This document shows, piece after piece, positions 1-6,476 of a stretch of DNA of 11,447 bases (positions are counted from its first letter, which is position 1; each line of letters opens with the position of its first letter). Under the pieces are notes generated by a model. That model was not told the DNA's origin. It ran no database searches and was given only the letters and a program-made list of their open reading frames with translations. The DNA comes from JAKORR01 sp964608495 (GTDB lineage: Bacteria > Armatimonadota > Zipacnadia > Zipacnadales > FEN-943), in the NCBI GenBank assembly GCA_964608495.1, contig CAZSOQ010000174.1:1-11447 (forward strand). The letters are read 5' to 3'. Position numbers and translations under genes: made by a program.

Positions 1-282
1 CGACGCCATGCCCACTCCCGCCCCCATCCCCAGCGACCCCGCGAGCTGCTGCACTTGAAACAGAATCGTGAGCGCGGCGATGGCTTTGGTGCCGTAGGGC
101 AGGCCTGCCACCCAGAAGGTGTCCACGAGGTTGTACAGGGACATGACGACCATGCCCACGGCGCTCGGCACGCTGAGCCTCACCAGCAGCCCGGCTATCG
201 GCGCCGTGCCCAGGTCCGCTGTCCTCTTCTGCACTTCGCCAGTCACGGCCGCCGACGCCCTGTCGGCGTCCCGCTCAGTCAT
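1..282 (-). CDS. MATE-family multidrug efflux transporter, N-terminal part (cut by window edge)
   Basis: MATE transporters are inner-membrane proteins that export drugs and other organic compounds using a Na+ or H+ gradient. Only the first 94 residues are in the window; the frame runs off the left edge. After a polar N-terminus of about 28 residues comes a hydrophobic stretch with the segment SLYNLVDTFWVAGL (residues 48-61), followed by AIAALTILFQVQQLAGSLGM (68-87) and GAGVGMAS. This pattern, a YN-x-VDT motif in the first membrane helix followed by an AIAAL helix and a glycine-rich G-x-G-x-G turn, is typical of the MATE family. The ATG lies inside the end of the MarR gene: the two overlap by 8 nt (ATGACTGA), so translation is probably coupled and no strong separate ribosome site is visible. 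The neighbouring regulator suggests inducible efflux. The substrate cannot be read from the sequence. Confidence 0.85.
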   Translation of the reverse strand, partial: MTERDADRASAAVTGEVQKRTADLGTAPIAGLLVRLSVPSAVGMVVMSLYNLVDTFWVAGLPYGTKAIAALTILFQVQQLAGSLGMGAGVGMAS

Positions 283-763
283 GCGAACCAGTCCGGGAGC
301 CCTTGCTGCCCCCGCCGCGCGCCCGCACAGCCCCCTCGGCCGCGTCGCGCAGAGTCGTCAGTGCCTCCAGGATTCTCACCAGGTCTTCGTCACTGGTCTC
401 GCCCAGTAACCCCTTCAGCCTCTCACGCTGCTCGCGCAGGTGCCGCAGCCGCTGGCGCCTTCCCTCCGCGGTGTGGGTGACGCGCACGACGCGACGGTCG
501 TCCGGGTCGCCCTCGCGCTCCACCAGGCCCTGCTCGACCAGAGCGTCCACCAGTGCCGTCACGCTGCTGGGATGCAGGCCCAGCTCCTCCGATAGCTCCG
601 ACATCGTCGGCCTCCCCAGCTCCCCGATCGCTGCCAGGCAGTGCATCTGCGCCATCGTCACGTCAGGATGCGGCGGCATCTGCTTCGGCCTCAGGTACTT
701 GCCGAAGATCTCCCGGAACAGGTCGTCAATCGCTCCCACCATCTCTTCTCGCGACATCGCCAT
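275..763 (-). CDS. MarR-family transcriptional regulator
   Basis: A 162-residue winged helix-turn-helix regulator of usual MarR length. The DNA-binding part is seen at residues 54-83 (MSELSEELGLHPSSVTALVD and following), then the wing with the family signature DPDDRRVVRV (86-95). Flanking helices at 8-28 and 100-145 would form the dimer interface. MarR proteins bind as dimers to palindromes in their own promoter and release DNA when a phenolic or other ligand binds. The frame is open further upstream with ATGs at 844 and 808, but the ATG at 763 is chosen because AGGGGGA sits 6 nt before it and the resulting length fits the family. The ATG at 808 would leave almost no leader behind the promoter at 827-855. 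The gene overlaps the MATE transporter gene by 8 nt, so it most likely represses its own efflux operon. The ligand is unknown. Confidence 0.93.
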   Translation of the reverse strand: MAMSREEMVGAIDDLFREIFGKYLRPKQMPPHPDVTMAQMHCLAAIGELGRPTMSELSEELGLHPSSVTALVDALVEQGLVEREGDPDDRRVVRVTHTAEGRRQRLRHLREQRERLKGLLGETSDEDLVRILEALTTLRDAAEGAVRARGGGSKGSRTGSHD

Positions 764-826
764 GGTCTGTCCCCCTGGCACCAGCTCCCCCTGAACTTGG
801 GTAGCCATTATTTGCTCTGCCAGACT

Positions 827-855
827 ATTGTATTCCCCAAGCATGTCCCCGTCAA
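827..855 (-). promoter_or_regulatory. Sigma70-type promoter of the marR-MATE operon
   Basis: Read on the minus strand, TTGACG (850-855) and TACAAT (827-832) are separated by exactly 17 nt. Both hexamers match the consensus at five of six positions. Transcription would begin near 820, giving a leader of about 55 nt before the ATG at 763. This stretch is also the most AT-rich part of its neighbourhood. A MarR operator would be expected here, but I could not find a convincing perfect palindrome. Confidence 0.75.
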
Positions 856-1165
856 CGCTCTGTCCCCTTCCCTCGGGCACGTGTAGCGCTCTCGGCCGCC
901 GAATCCCGCTTCCGGCTGGCTTCCCCCGACGGTGCCCGGAGCAGGAGCAGCGGTGCTCGGGCGCCCCGGGCGCCCCCCAACCTGCGCGGAAGGCGGCCAA
1001 GCCCAAGTCCCTTAAGGCCCGTCCGCCACCACCCAGACCACTAGAGGGGAGCCCTGCCGGGAAGGCGGCAGGAAACCGCGGTTCCGACAGGGAACCTGAA
1101 AGGTAGGCGGCGCGTTCATGCTTGGCGACACTGGCTGAAAGCTGCTGCCAGGCCCACCCATCAAC
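856..1165. other. Divergent intergenic region between marR and the CARDB-like gene
   Basis: About 300 nt between the leftward marR promoter and the rightward CARDB-like gene. The frames crossing it are rich in Pro, Arg and Ala with no recognisable domain, so I see no gene. Its right half contains two tandem hairpins, annotated separately. No clear rightward promoter could be picked out by eye. Confidence 0.6.
1053..1096 (+). other. Tandem hairpins in the leader of the CARDB-like gene
   Basis: Two perfect inverted repeats lie 7 nt apart. CCTGCCG (1053-1059) pairs with CGGCAGG (1066-1072) around a GGAAGG loop. GGTTCC (1080-1085) pairs with GGAACC (1091-1096) around GACAG. They end 83 nt before the ATG at 1180. 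I do not recognise a known riboswitch class. There is no T-tract, so they are not an obvious terminator. They could be a structured 5' leader or chance pairing in GC-rich DNA. Confidence 0.4.
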
Positions 1166-1179
1166 AGGAGGGGTTGCGC

Positions 1180-1746
1180 ATGAGGTCCCGCGTCCCTGTC
1201 CTCGGTAGCATCGTCGTTCTCTTGGCCGTCAGTTCCGCGTTCGTGCCGCCCGCCGTGGCGGACGAACCTCTGGATGAGACCGTGCCCAGGCCGGACCTGG
1301 TCATAGCGAGGGTGGTGCTCGACCAGAAACTGGGCAGTCAGACGCCGCCCTTCGAGATAAGCGTCTGGGTCAAGAACATCGGCACCGCCGAGGCGGCCCC
1401 CTCAGTCACGGCTGTCATGTCCACCACCCGCGTGTCGGGGCGGTTGATACTCGGGTCGTCCGCGTCGGGCGTATCGGTTATCGGTGCCCTCAAGACCCCG
1501 AAGATCCCCGTTGGCGGCGAGGCCATGGTCAAGGTCACGGTGCAGGGCGCTCTTAGCAGCAGGTGGTTCATCTTCCTGGCGGACGCCCCAGTCTCCGGTC
1601 ACCCATCGGGCCAGGTCGGCGAGGGCGTCGGCCCCTCCGCGTATGGCCCCGAACCCCTCGGCGAGCTGAACAACAGCTTCGCCGTGCCCTTGGACCCGGG
1701 CAACGGTTACGTCCAGACCTTCATCAACCCGGCCGTGCCTCACTAG
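1180..1746 (+). CDS. Secreted CARDB-like beta-sandwich protein
   Basis: A 188-residue exported protein. Residues 1-28 form a signal peptide: MRSR, then hydrophobic GSIVVLLAVSSAFVPPA, then a VADE cleavage-like site. The mature part opens with RPDLVIARVVLD, then a strand pair FEISVWVKNIGTAEA and a closing LGELNNSFAV. This is the layout of CARDB (cell-adhesion-related, immunoglobulin-like) domains: 'PDL' start, 'V-K-N-x-G' core, 'N-N' near the end. Such domains usually occur as repeats in large surface proteins, so one alone in a small protein is less common. The ATG at 1180 follows AGGAGG (1166-1171) by 8 nt. A TTG at 1174 abuts the ribosome site and is rejected as start. The gene is monocistronic and divergent from the efflux operon. 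It ends TAG-TGA inside a hairpin. No catalytic residues are evident; a structural or adhesion role is inferred. Confidence 0.8.
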   Translation: MRSRVPVLGSIVVLLAVSSAFVPPAVADEPLDETVPRPDLVIARVVLDQKLGSQTPPFEISVWVKNIGTAEAAPSVTAVMSTTRVSGRLILGSSASGVSVIGALKTPKIPVGGEAMVKVTVQGALSSRWFIFLADAPVSGHPSGQVGEGVGPSAYGPEPLGELNNSFAVPLDPGNGYVQTFINPAVPH

Positions 1747-1758
1747 TGAGCCGGGTTG
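1725..1758 (+). terminator. Hairpin overlapping the stop codon of the CARDB-like gene
   Basis: CAACCCGGC (1725-1733) is perfectly complementary to GCCGGGTTG (1750-1758). The 16-nt loop holds most of the 12-nt palindrome CTCACTAGTGAG (1739-1750) and the tandem stop TAG-TGA. The stem is strong and sits at the gene end, but no T-run follows, so it may act as a transcript-end stabiliser or a U-less terminator rather than a classical intrinsic one. Confidence 0.5.
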
Positions 1759-2130
1759 GCGGCGGGGCACTGCATTGCCTTGATGGGAGGCGCGGCCGAG
1801 GTGAACGGCGCACCGGCGGCCCTCCTGGTGCTGAGTCACCCGCTCGGCGGCGCCGTCGCGCCGCTCCTTGAGGGCAAGGTGGCGCATTGCCTTCGCTAGG
1901 CCGTCGCAGTCCTCCACGGAAGGGGCCGCCGGGTAGCCAGCGGCCTCGCGGCAGGCGACATCCGGGCCAAGCCGTGCCGTGTCGGCGCGCCCCCGTCGCG
2001 CAGCGCCTCCGCTCAACCGTCAGCGCCACTTCCCCAGCGGGTCGCGCAGCAACCCCCAGACCGTCGCGGCTCTGAAGACCAGCATTGCCAGGACGCCCGG
2101 TGGCATCACGAGAAGGCTCTCGAACTCGCC

Positions 2131-2406
2131 TCAGGCTGAGCGGTAGGCGGCAGGGCCCCTTACAGCGTGGACAGCAGGAGGCACCAAGGCACCCGTCAGC
2201 GGCAACCAGAGCAGAGACCCCAGCCCCATGTGTACCACCAAAGCCCGCCAGCCGCACCGGCGACCCAGGAGGAGGGCCACATCCTCTACAGCCAGCGGCG
2301 CCGACCGGAAAACCACCAGCACGACGACGAGAGCCAGTGCGAGGAAGGCGGGCGCGCGCTCAGTCCGCCGGGGGACGAGGTACCCGGGCTTGCTATCCCT
2401 CCTCCC
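2131..2406 (-). pseudogene. Possible remnant of a small membrane protein (second of a pair)
   Basis: The frame is open from 2406 to a TGA at 2131. It contains a strongly hydrophobic segment (AFLALALVVVLVVF) and a second one (MGLGSLLWLPLTGALVPPAV), as in a small two-helix membrane protein. A run GGGAGGAGGG that could serve as a ribosome site lies at its open end and within the tail of the upstream hydrophobic frame, but no ATG, GTG or TTG follows at a suitable distance. The first usable start is GTG at 2322, inside the first helix. The 14-nt overlap with the upstream frame is the kind of spacing seen in operons. I do not recognise a family. It may be an eroded gene or chance hydrophobicity. 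Confidence 0.3.
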
Positions 2407-2707
2407 TTAGACGCAGACCGATCGCCACAGGAATGACGCCCAGGGATAGGTACGCCGCTACGGTCGCTGCCGGCAGGATCTCGTACGGCGGCGCGGACAC
2501 CATGAGGTAAGGGCCCAGGCCGAGGATGCCCACGACATACCAGCCGGCGCCGAAGGCCAAGGCCAGGCGCCGCGTGCTTCGTGCCCTCCTCAGGAACACG
2601 CCAATCTGCATGACGCCTATGGCAGCGCCAGCCATCGGCCCGAGGATGAAGACATAAGCGAAGAAGCTGCACTGCCCGACGAAGCGCAGCAGCTCTGAGG
2701 AGGCTAT
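2393..2707 (-). pseudogene. Possible remnant of a small membrane protein (first of a pair)
   Basis: The frame opens after a TAG and ends with TAG at 2393-2395. It contains three hydrophobic stretches: FVGQCSFFAYVFILGPMAGA, then LAFGAGWYVVGILGLGPYLM, then ILPAATVAAYLSLGVIPVAI. They are separated by charged turns such as RRARSTRR, which fits a three-helix inner-membrane protein of about 95 residues. The only ATG (2635) falls inside the first helix, so the natural N-terminus appears lost or in another frame. A hydrophobic minus-strand frame follows immediately. No family is recognised and function is unknown. Helix spacing and polar turns make it more likely than chance to be former coding DNA, but it is not certain. 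Confidence 0.35.
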
Positions 2708-2900
2708 CCCCGGCGGCTATGGAGCTGATCGAGGAAGAGCTGGGCAAGGCCCGCCAGGCCCGCTCGGCCAACCCGAGTTGCAGGATACCCACCATTGAGG
2801 AGAGCGACGGCTCGCTGGCACCAGCCGAGGAGACGCCGCGGCCTCGGGGGCCTGGCTGGCGCACGGCGGCCTTTGCGGGCTCGGCGCCGACCAGCCCCTG

Positions 2901-2934
2901 GGTGGTGGCTGGTGTCACCACCTGCCCGGTGGTG
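2901..2934. repeat. Three-part inverted/direct repeat with mutually exclusive stems
   Basis: GGTGGTG (2901-2907), CACCACC (2916-2922) and GGTGGTG (2928-2934) follow each other. The middle arm can pair perfectly (7 bp) with either outer arm, with loops of 8 or 5 nt. This geometry resembles an attenuator switch, but no gene with a clear start follows it, so a function is not supported. Confidence 0.4.
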
Positions 2935-3154
2935 GTGTCCCTGCAGCCGGGCTGGCGCGAGCTGCTGCTGTGGGCGGGCGAACCTCGGGGGATGGAGGCA
3001 TCGAGGCTCGGGCGGTGGCCGCAGGGACGTGGGGCGGTGTTCGGAGGGGCGGCAGCACCACGGGGCGGTTGCGCCCCAGAACCCGAAGTGCGCCCGCGAG
3101 GAGCGGACGCACTCTCAATGGCTGCTCAAGAGGGCCTGCGCACCAACCGATGCG

Positions 3155-3643
3155 TCAGAACTCCTTTTGGTAGATCGTCAGGTCGGCCAGACCTAGGCCG
3201 CCCTCTGTGACCCACTTGACGTGCCCGTCGTACCACAGGTAATTGGTGCCGTCGTTGTGGCGCGCGCTGTAGTGGTTCACGATGGCCTCTCTGGGATCGT
3301 AGTCTGTCCACGGAGTCGGCAGATTGGGACAGCAACGCCAGCCCCGGCAGCACAGGCCCGTACCGTCCCCGAGAGCCACGGTGCCCGCCGGATCGGCCAT
3401 GCGGCCGTCCTCCGTCCCGTCCGGGCGCCCACCGCCGTGTGGCGTCATGTTGTACGCGTAGCCCATGTGCACATGCGTGTTGTTTCCTCCGCCGGCGCAC
3501 TCGGTGGTGCCGTTAAGGGACTTCTGGGAAGGGCAAACGTGCAACTGCCAGTTCTTGACGTAGGGCGCGATGGCAAGGCGCCAACTGTAGCCGCCGGTCG
3601 TGGGGTCGTATGTTGCCGAGATAGGGTTCGGGTCTTTGCGCGG
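3155..3643 (-). pseudogene. 5'-truncated pseudopilin with H-X9-DG domain (DUF1559-like)
   Basis: The C-terminal part of a type II secretion/type IV pilus-like pseudopilin of the kind common in Planctomycetota, Armatimonadota and Lentisphaerae. Visible signatures are WRLAIAPYVKNWQLHVCPSQ (with the conserved Cys-Pro-Ser) and, near the end, the defining H-X9-DG motif: His, nine residues, Asp-Gly, then HVKW (3224-3259). The frame ends with TGA at 3155-3157. Family members normally begin with a short leader and a GFTLIELLVVIAIIAIL helix followed by a 'CxxNLKQ' block. None of that is found upstream in any minus-strand frame. The frame stays open to 3883, but above about 3643 its codons lose their G/C-ending bias and the protein no longer resembles the family. 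In that stretch the opposite strand looks coding instead. I infer loss of the 5' half by rearrangement. Confidence 0.75.
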
Positions 3644-3890
3644 GCCGGCATCGGGAACATCAAGCTGGGCGTGGACGCGCCGGCCCTCGGCCTGCCGTTC
3701 ACCCACGAGGAGCGCATCAACGCCATCAGCCCCGGCGACTAGGAGACTATCGTCACCTCGATCGTCCAAGGACTGGACGGCTGGGAAGTCGAATGCGCCG
3801 GACGAGAGCATGGCAGTATCATCTGCAGGCGGCGTGCGGCAAGTGGTCGAGGTGGATCCCGTCGAGGGCTTCGCGGCAGCCATGCTCTAG
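3644..3890 (+). pseudogene. 3' remnant of an unidentified gene with in-frame TAG
   Basis: From about 3646 a plus-strand frame reads GIGNIKLGVDAPALGLPFTH and then EERINAISPGD. About thirty consecutive codons here all end in G or C, a very strong coding signal. A TAG at 3740-3742 interrupts it, after which the same frame continues protein-like: ETIVTSIVQGLDGWEVECAG. Near 3795-3815 the coding character passes to another frame that reads MAVSSAGGVRQVVEVDPVEG and ends with TAG at 3888-3890. I read this as the eroded 3' end of one gene carrying a nonsense codon and a frameshift. Its 5' end is lost at the junction with the truncated pseudopilin. I do not recognise the family. It lies 67 nt before the ceramidase-like gene in the same direction, so it may once have been its operon partner. 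Confidence 0.55.
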
Positions 3891-3957
3891 GTGCGCGAGT
3901 GCCTGCAGACTCGCTGCGGAGCAATCTTATCCTGACACTACCGGAGGGAGGCGCGAT

Positions 3958-5412
3958 ATGAGCACCAGAATCAGGATTGGCTGGTCGCAAGGAGACATTA
4001 CACCGCACAGGCCGGTGGCCCTGCGCGGGCAGTTCAACTTGCGCCTGGCGACGCGGGTCCATGACCCACTCACGCTGACGGCCCTGGCCCTGGACAGCGG
4101 CGACGACCAGGCCATCCTCGTGTCCATGGATGCCTGCGGGGTGGATGTGGACGTGCTTGCGGATGCGCGGGCGGCAGTGGCCGAGCGTCTGCCGGACTTC
4201 GACCCCCGCAGGCTGATCGTCAGCGCCACTCACACCCACACGGCACCCTTTGCGGGCGACCGCACGGGCCTACAGAGGGATGCGGATTACGCCGACGCCA
4301 TCAAGGCGCGCTACCCTGACTACATGACCATTGCCGAGTACAGCGAGTTGCTGACTGAGGCGCTCATCGCCGCCGTGGGTGAAGCCTGGGAGCGACGTAC
4401 GGAGGGGTATGTTGGCTGGGGGTACTCGCACGCAGTGGTGGGTGAGAACCGGCGGGTGCGCTACTTCGACGACCGCGCGACGATGTACGGCAGCACCAGC
4501 GCCGCAGACTTCTCCCACATCGAAGGCCACGTAGACCACAGCGTCAACCTGTTGTTCACGTACGATGGCGGGCAGAAGCTGACGGGGATGCTGGTGAATG
4601 TGGCCTGCCCGTCGCAGGCCAGCGAGAGCGGACAGGACTTCGTGTCGGCGGACTTCTGGCACGACACCCGCGAGGAGCTGCGCCGGCGGCACGGCGGAGG
4701 CCTGTTCATCCTGCCGCAATGCTCGGCTGCCGGCGACCAGAGCCCGCATCGCCTCATCGGCGCGCGGGCGGAAGAGCGTATGCTGAGTCTCAAGTACGGG
4801 GGTGGTGTCGGCCGACCTCTCAACGAGGCCCTGCGCCGTGACATTGCCCGCCGCATCGCCGACGCGGCGGATGATGCCGAACCCGCTGCCCGCAGGGACC
4901 TGCGCGATGAGGTAGCCCTCAAGCACGAATATCGCACGCTGAACCTGCCGCACTGGGATCTCAGCGAGGGGGAGTACGTCTCGCTCCAAGAGGAGATCGC
5001 CGAACTCAGCGGGCGACTGGCGGAGCTTGGCGAGGCAGACCCCCTGGGCTCAACTTACACGGCTCTCCGCTCCCGCATCGCCTGGTGTCAGCGGGCGGCA
5101 GACCGCTACGAGAACCCGGTGCCCGCCATCCCGAGCGAGCTGAATGTCCTGCGCCTTGGCGACGTCGCCTTCGTTACCGCTCCCTTTGAGTACTACCTGG
5201 ACTTCGGTGATCGCATCAAGGGACGTTCAGCGGCCGTCCAGACTTTCGTCGTGCAGTTGACGGCCGGTGGCACGTACCTGGCGACAGACCGCGCGGCGCA
5301 AGGCCTCAGCTACGGCGCTGTCCCCGCGAGTTGCCGCGTCTCCCCAGCCGGGGGGCAGGTGATTGTGGACGAGGCGGTTGGGATGATAGCGGCGATGTTC
5401 GCTGCTGAGTGA
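3958..5412 (+). CDS. Neutral/alkaline ceramidase-like amidohydrolase
   Basis: A 484-residue protein of the neutral/alkaline non-lysosomal ceramidase-like superfamily, zinc enzymes that cleave amide bonds. Support comes from the opening IGWSQGDITPHRPVALRGQF (the usual 'G..DITP' start), SATHTHTAP (89-97) matching the Zn-binding 'THTH' motif, and GDQSP (259-263) at the place of the 'GDVSP' motif that holds the catalytic Ser (here S262). APFEYYLDFG (408-417) may supply the Glu ligand, and GTYLATDRAAQGLSYGA (438-454) the Tyr ligand. The second His ligand of true ceramidases is not evident: the matching place reads NVACPSQ (214-220). There is no signal peptide, so the protein may be cytoplasmic and its substrate may not be ceramide. 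The ATG follows GGAGGGAGG (3943-3951) by 6 nt. The upstream open frame to 3793 is ignored because it runs through that ribosome site. It ends with TGA. Confidence 0.85.
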   Translation: MSTRIRIGWSQGDITPHRPVALRGQFNLRLATRVHDPLTLTALALDSGDDQAILVSMDACGVDVDVLADARAAVAERLPDFDPRRLIVSATHTHTAPFAGDRTGLQRDADYADAIKARYPDYMTIAEYSELLTEALIAAVGEAWERRTEGYVGWGYSHAVVGENRRVRYFDDRATMYGSTSAADFSHIEGHVDHSVNLLFTYDGGQKLTGMLVNVACPSQASESGQDFVSADFWHDTREELRRRHGGGLFILPQCSAAGDQSPHRLIGARAEERMLSLKYGGGVGRPLNEALRRDIARRIADAADDAEPAARRDLRDEVALKHEYRTLNLPHWDLSEGEYVSLQEEIAELSGRLAELGEADPLGSTYTALRSRIAWCQRAADRYENPVPAIPSELNVLRLGDVAFVTAPFEYYLDFGDRIKGRSAAVQTFVVQLTAGGTYLATDRAAQGLSYGAVPASCRVSPAGGQVIVDEAVGMIAAMFAAE

Positions 5413-5675
5413 CTAGCTTCGCTTGCTGACGCTATCTTGCACCCAGCCCCAGGGAGCCGAGAGTCTGGACGTCCTAGGGCTGTAGACGGCGATCAGTCAG
5501 CACCGTCTCGGCCTTGCCAGCCGCAGGGACGGCGGTCTGCCGCATTGCGACGGGGAGCCTCGTGCAGATCGGCCCGTCAGCCGGCAAGACCTTCTCAGGG
5601 GGGCCGGCGAAGGTCGGCATCGGCCACGGGATCCGCGGCGACCCGTGGTCCGGCGACCATGGCCACAGGAGTTGC
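5413..5675. other. Convergent spacer between ceramidase-like and GH16-like genes
   Basis: The two flanking genes point toward each other. A minus-strand frame ending in TAG at 5474-5476 keeps a high share of G/C-ending codons over about 5480-5660 and could be a fragment, but no start or domain is seen. Small palindromes include GGACGTCC and an AGACGG/CCGTCT pair near 5490-5510. Confidence 0.45.
5624..5648 (-). terminator. Hairpin downstream of the GH16-like gene
   Basis: CCACGGG (5624-5630) pairs perfectly with CCCGTGG (5642-5648) around an 11-nt loop, 28 nt after the TAG of the GH16-like frame. It is placed correctly for a transcript end, but no T-run follows on the minus strand, so terminator activity is only a guess. 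Confidence 0.3.
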
Positions 5676-6446
5676 CTACGCCGGCTCCAGGTCGTCGGCC
5701 ACGGCGCCGACGAGGGTGTAGTCCGTGGGTGCAAGCTGCAGGATGCTGCCGGGTACCCACTGGTTGACGGGTCCGAAGGCGACGAGGCGGGCGATGAAGC
5801 GCTGCCAGCTTACGCCGCCCAGGTTGACGTTGAGCCAGAAGGAGCGGGCCCTTGCGCCCAGGATCTCCACCCGTTCCACGATGAGCTCGAGTCCCGCGGG
5901 CTCGGAATCGGTCGTCGGGGGCTGGCCGTTCGCCAGCCACAGGTTGATGTGGACCTTCTCGTCGGAGGGTGTGGGTATGTGAGCACCCTCATAGACGCAT
6001 GTCTTGATCTCGTATCCCGAGGATGGCGGACGTGCGTAGTGTCCGTGTATGCTCTGGAAGGTCACTCGGTCCGGATCCCAGATGAACCAGTGGGTGGAAT
6101 GGTCGCCGTTCAGCGCAACGGGGAAGTCGCACACAAGGTCGGGCTGCACGACATACTGGCCATTGTTGGGGTTTGACGCATTCCCCCAGCGCGAGAACTC
6201 GATGTCTATCTCCTCAGTGCCTGACTTGTAGGTGAACAGGCCGGCCACCACGTTCTCATCAAGCTGATCAACCCGGCTGGCAAGATAGAACCGGTACTCC
6301 GCGTAGCCGAACGACTTCTCCGTGAACACCTCCGCGCAATACCACTTGCCGTCACGCTCAGTGATCTTCAGGTGCAGTCGCTCTTGGCCATCCACCCACA
6401 CGTTGCCCGTGCTGTTGTTCCAGTAGTGCCACAGCGGTGAGTGCTG
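5676..6446 (-). pseudogene. GH16-like glycoside hydrolase, N-terminally truncated
   Basis: A concanavalin A-like glucanase domain. Numbered from the GTG at 6401, the active-site motif EIDIE (64-68) sits in GTEEIDIEFSRWGN. In GH16 enzymes, which cut beta-1,3/1,4-glucans, galactans and related polysaccharides, the first Glu is the nucleophile and the last the acid/base. Other matches are FGYAEYRFYLASRVDQLDEN (31-50), STHWFIWDPDRVTFQSIHG (102-120) and INLWLANGQPP (152-162). The frame opens after a TAG at 6447-6449 and starts SPLWHYWNNSTGNVWVD, the middle of the usual N-terminal strand region. A signal peptide and about 25-40 residues are missing, and there is no ATG or clear ribosome site. The upstream dockerin gene ends 30 nt away in the same frame. 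The active-site residues are intact, but the copy is probably not properly made or exported. About 60 extra C-terminal residues are of unknown role. Confidence 0.7.
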
Positions 6447-6476
6447 CTATTCACGGCCCAAGGCCTCCGCGTGGGT

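Larger units (their letters stand above)
1759..3154. other. 1.4-kb stretch without a confident gene
   Basis: Open frames here overlap on both strands, are rich in Arg, Pro, Ala and Gly, and show no domain I recognise. The best hints of former coding are hydrophobic minus-strand frames at 2131-2406 and 2393-2707 (listed separately). A minus-strand frame around 1820-1950 has a short helical piece (GLAKAMRHLALKERRDGAAE) faintly like a glycosyltransferase tail. A plus-strand frame from 2719 begins MELIEEELGKARQARSANP and has many G/C-ending codons, but it lacks a well-placed ribosome site or a known fold. The region looks like eroded sequence or spacer. Confidence 0.5.

Noticed and set aside
764..1006. 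Longer N-terminus for the MarR regulator (starts at 1006, 844 or 808)
   Set aside because: The starts at 1006 and 844 lie upstream of or within the promoter, and 808 has no ribosome site. The ATG at 763 has a strong one and gives the family length.
1045..1110. Known riboswitch (c-di-GMP, SAM, cobalamin, fluoride) upstream of the CARDB-like gene
   Set aside because: I compared the hairpins with remembered consensus features of these classes and found no convincing match.
1402..2016. Minus-strand frame of 204 codons with a faint glycosyltransferase-like tail
   Set aside because: It overlaps the well-supported CARDB-like gene on the other strand. The similar piece is too short to call.
2719..3210. 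Plus-strand frame starting MELIEEELGKARQARSANP
   Set aside because: The codons are G/C-ending at first, but the protein turns into low-complexity Gly/Arg/Pro sequence, has no well-spaced ribosome site and overlaps the pseudopilin end. The opposite frame is equally G/C-rich.
3793..3957. N-terminal extension of the ceramidase-like gene
   Set aside because: The extension runs through a strong ribosome site and is not family-like. The ATG at 3958 gives the expected opening of the fold.
4270..4989. Minus-strand open frame of 239 codons
   Set aside because: It is antisense to the ceramidase-like gene, whose motifs, start and ribosome site are convincing.
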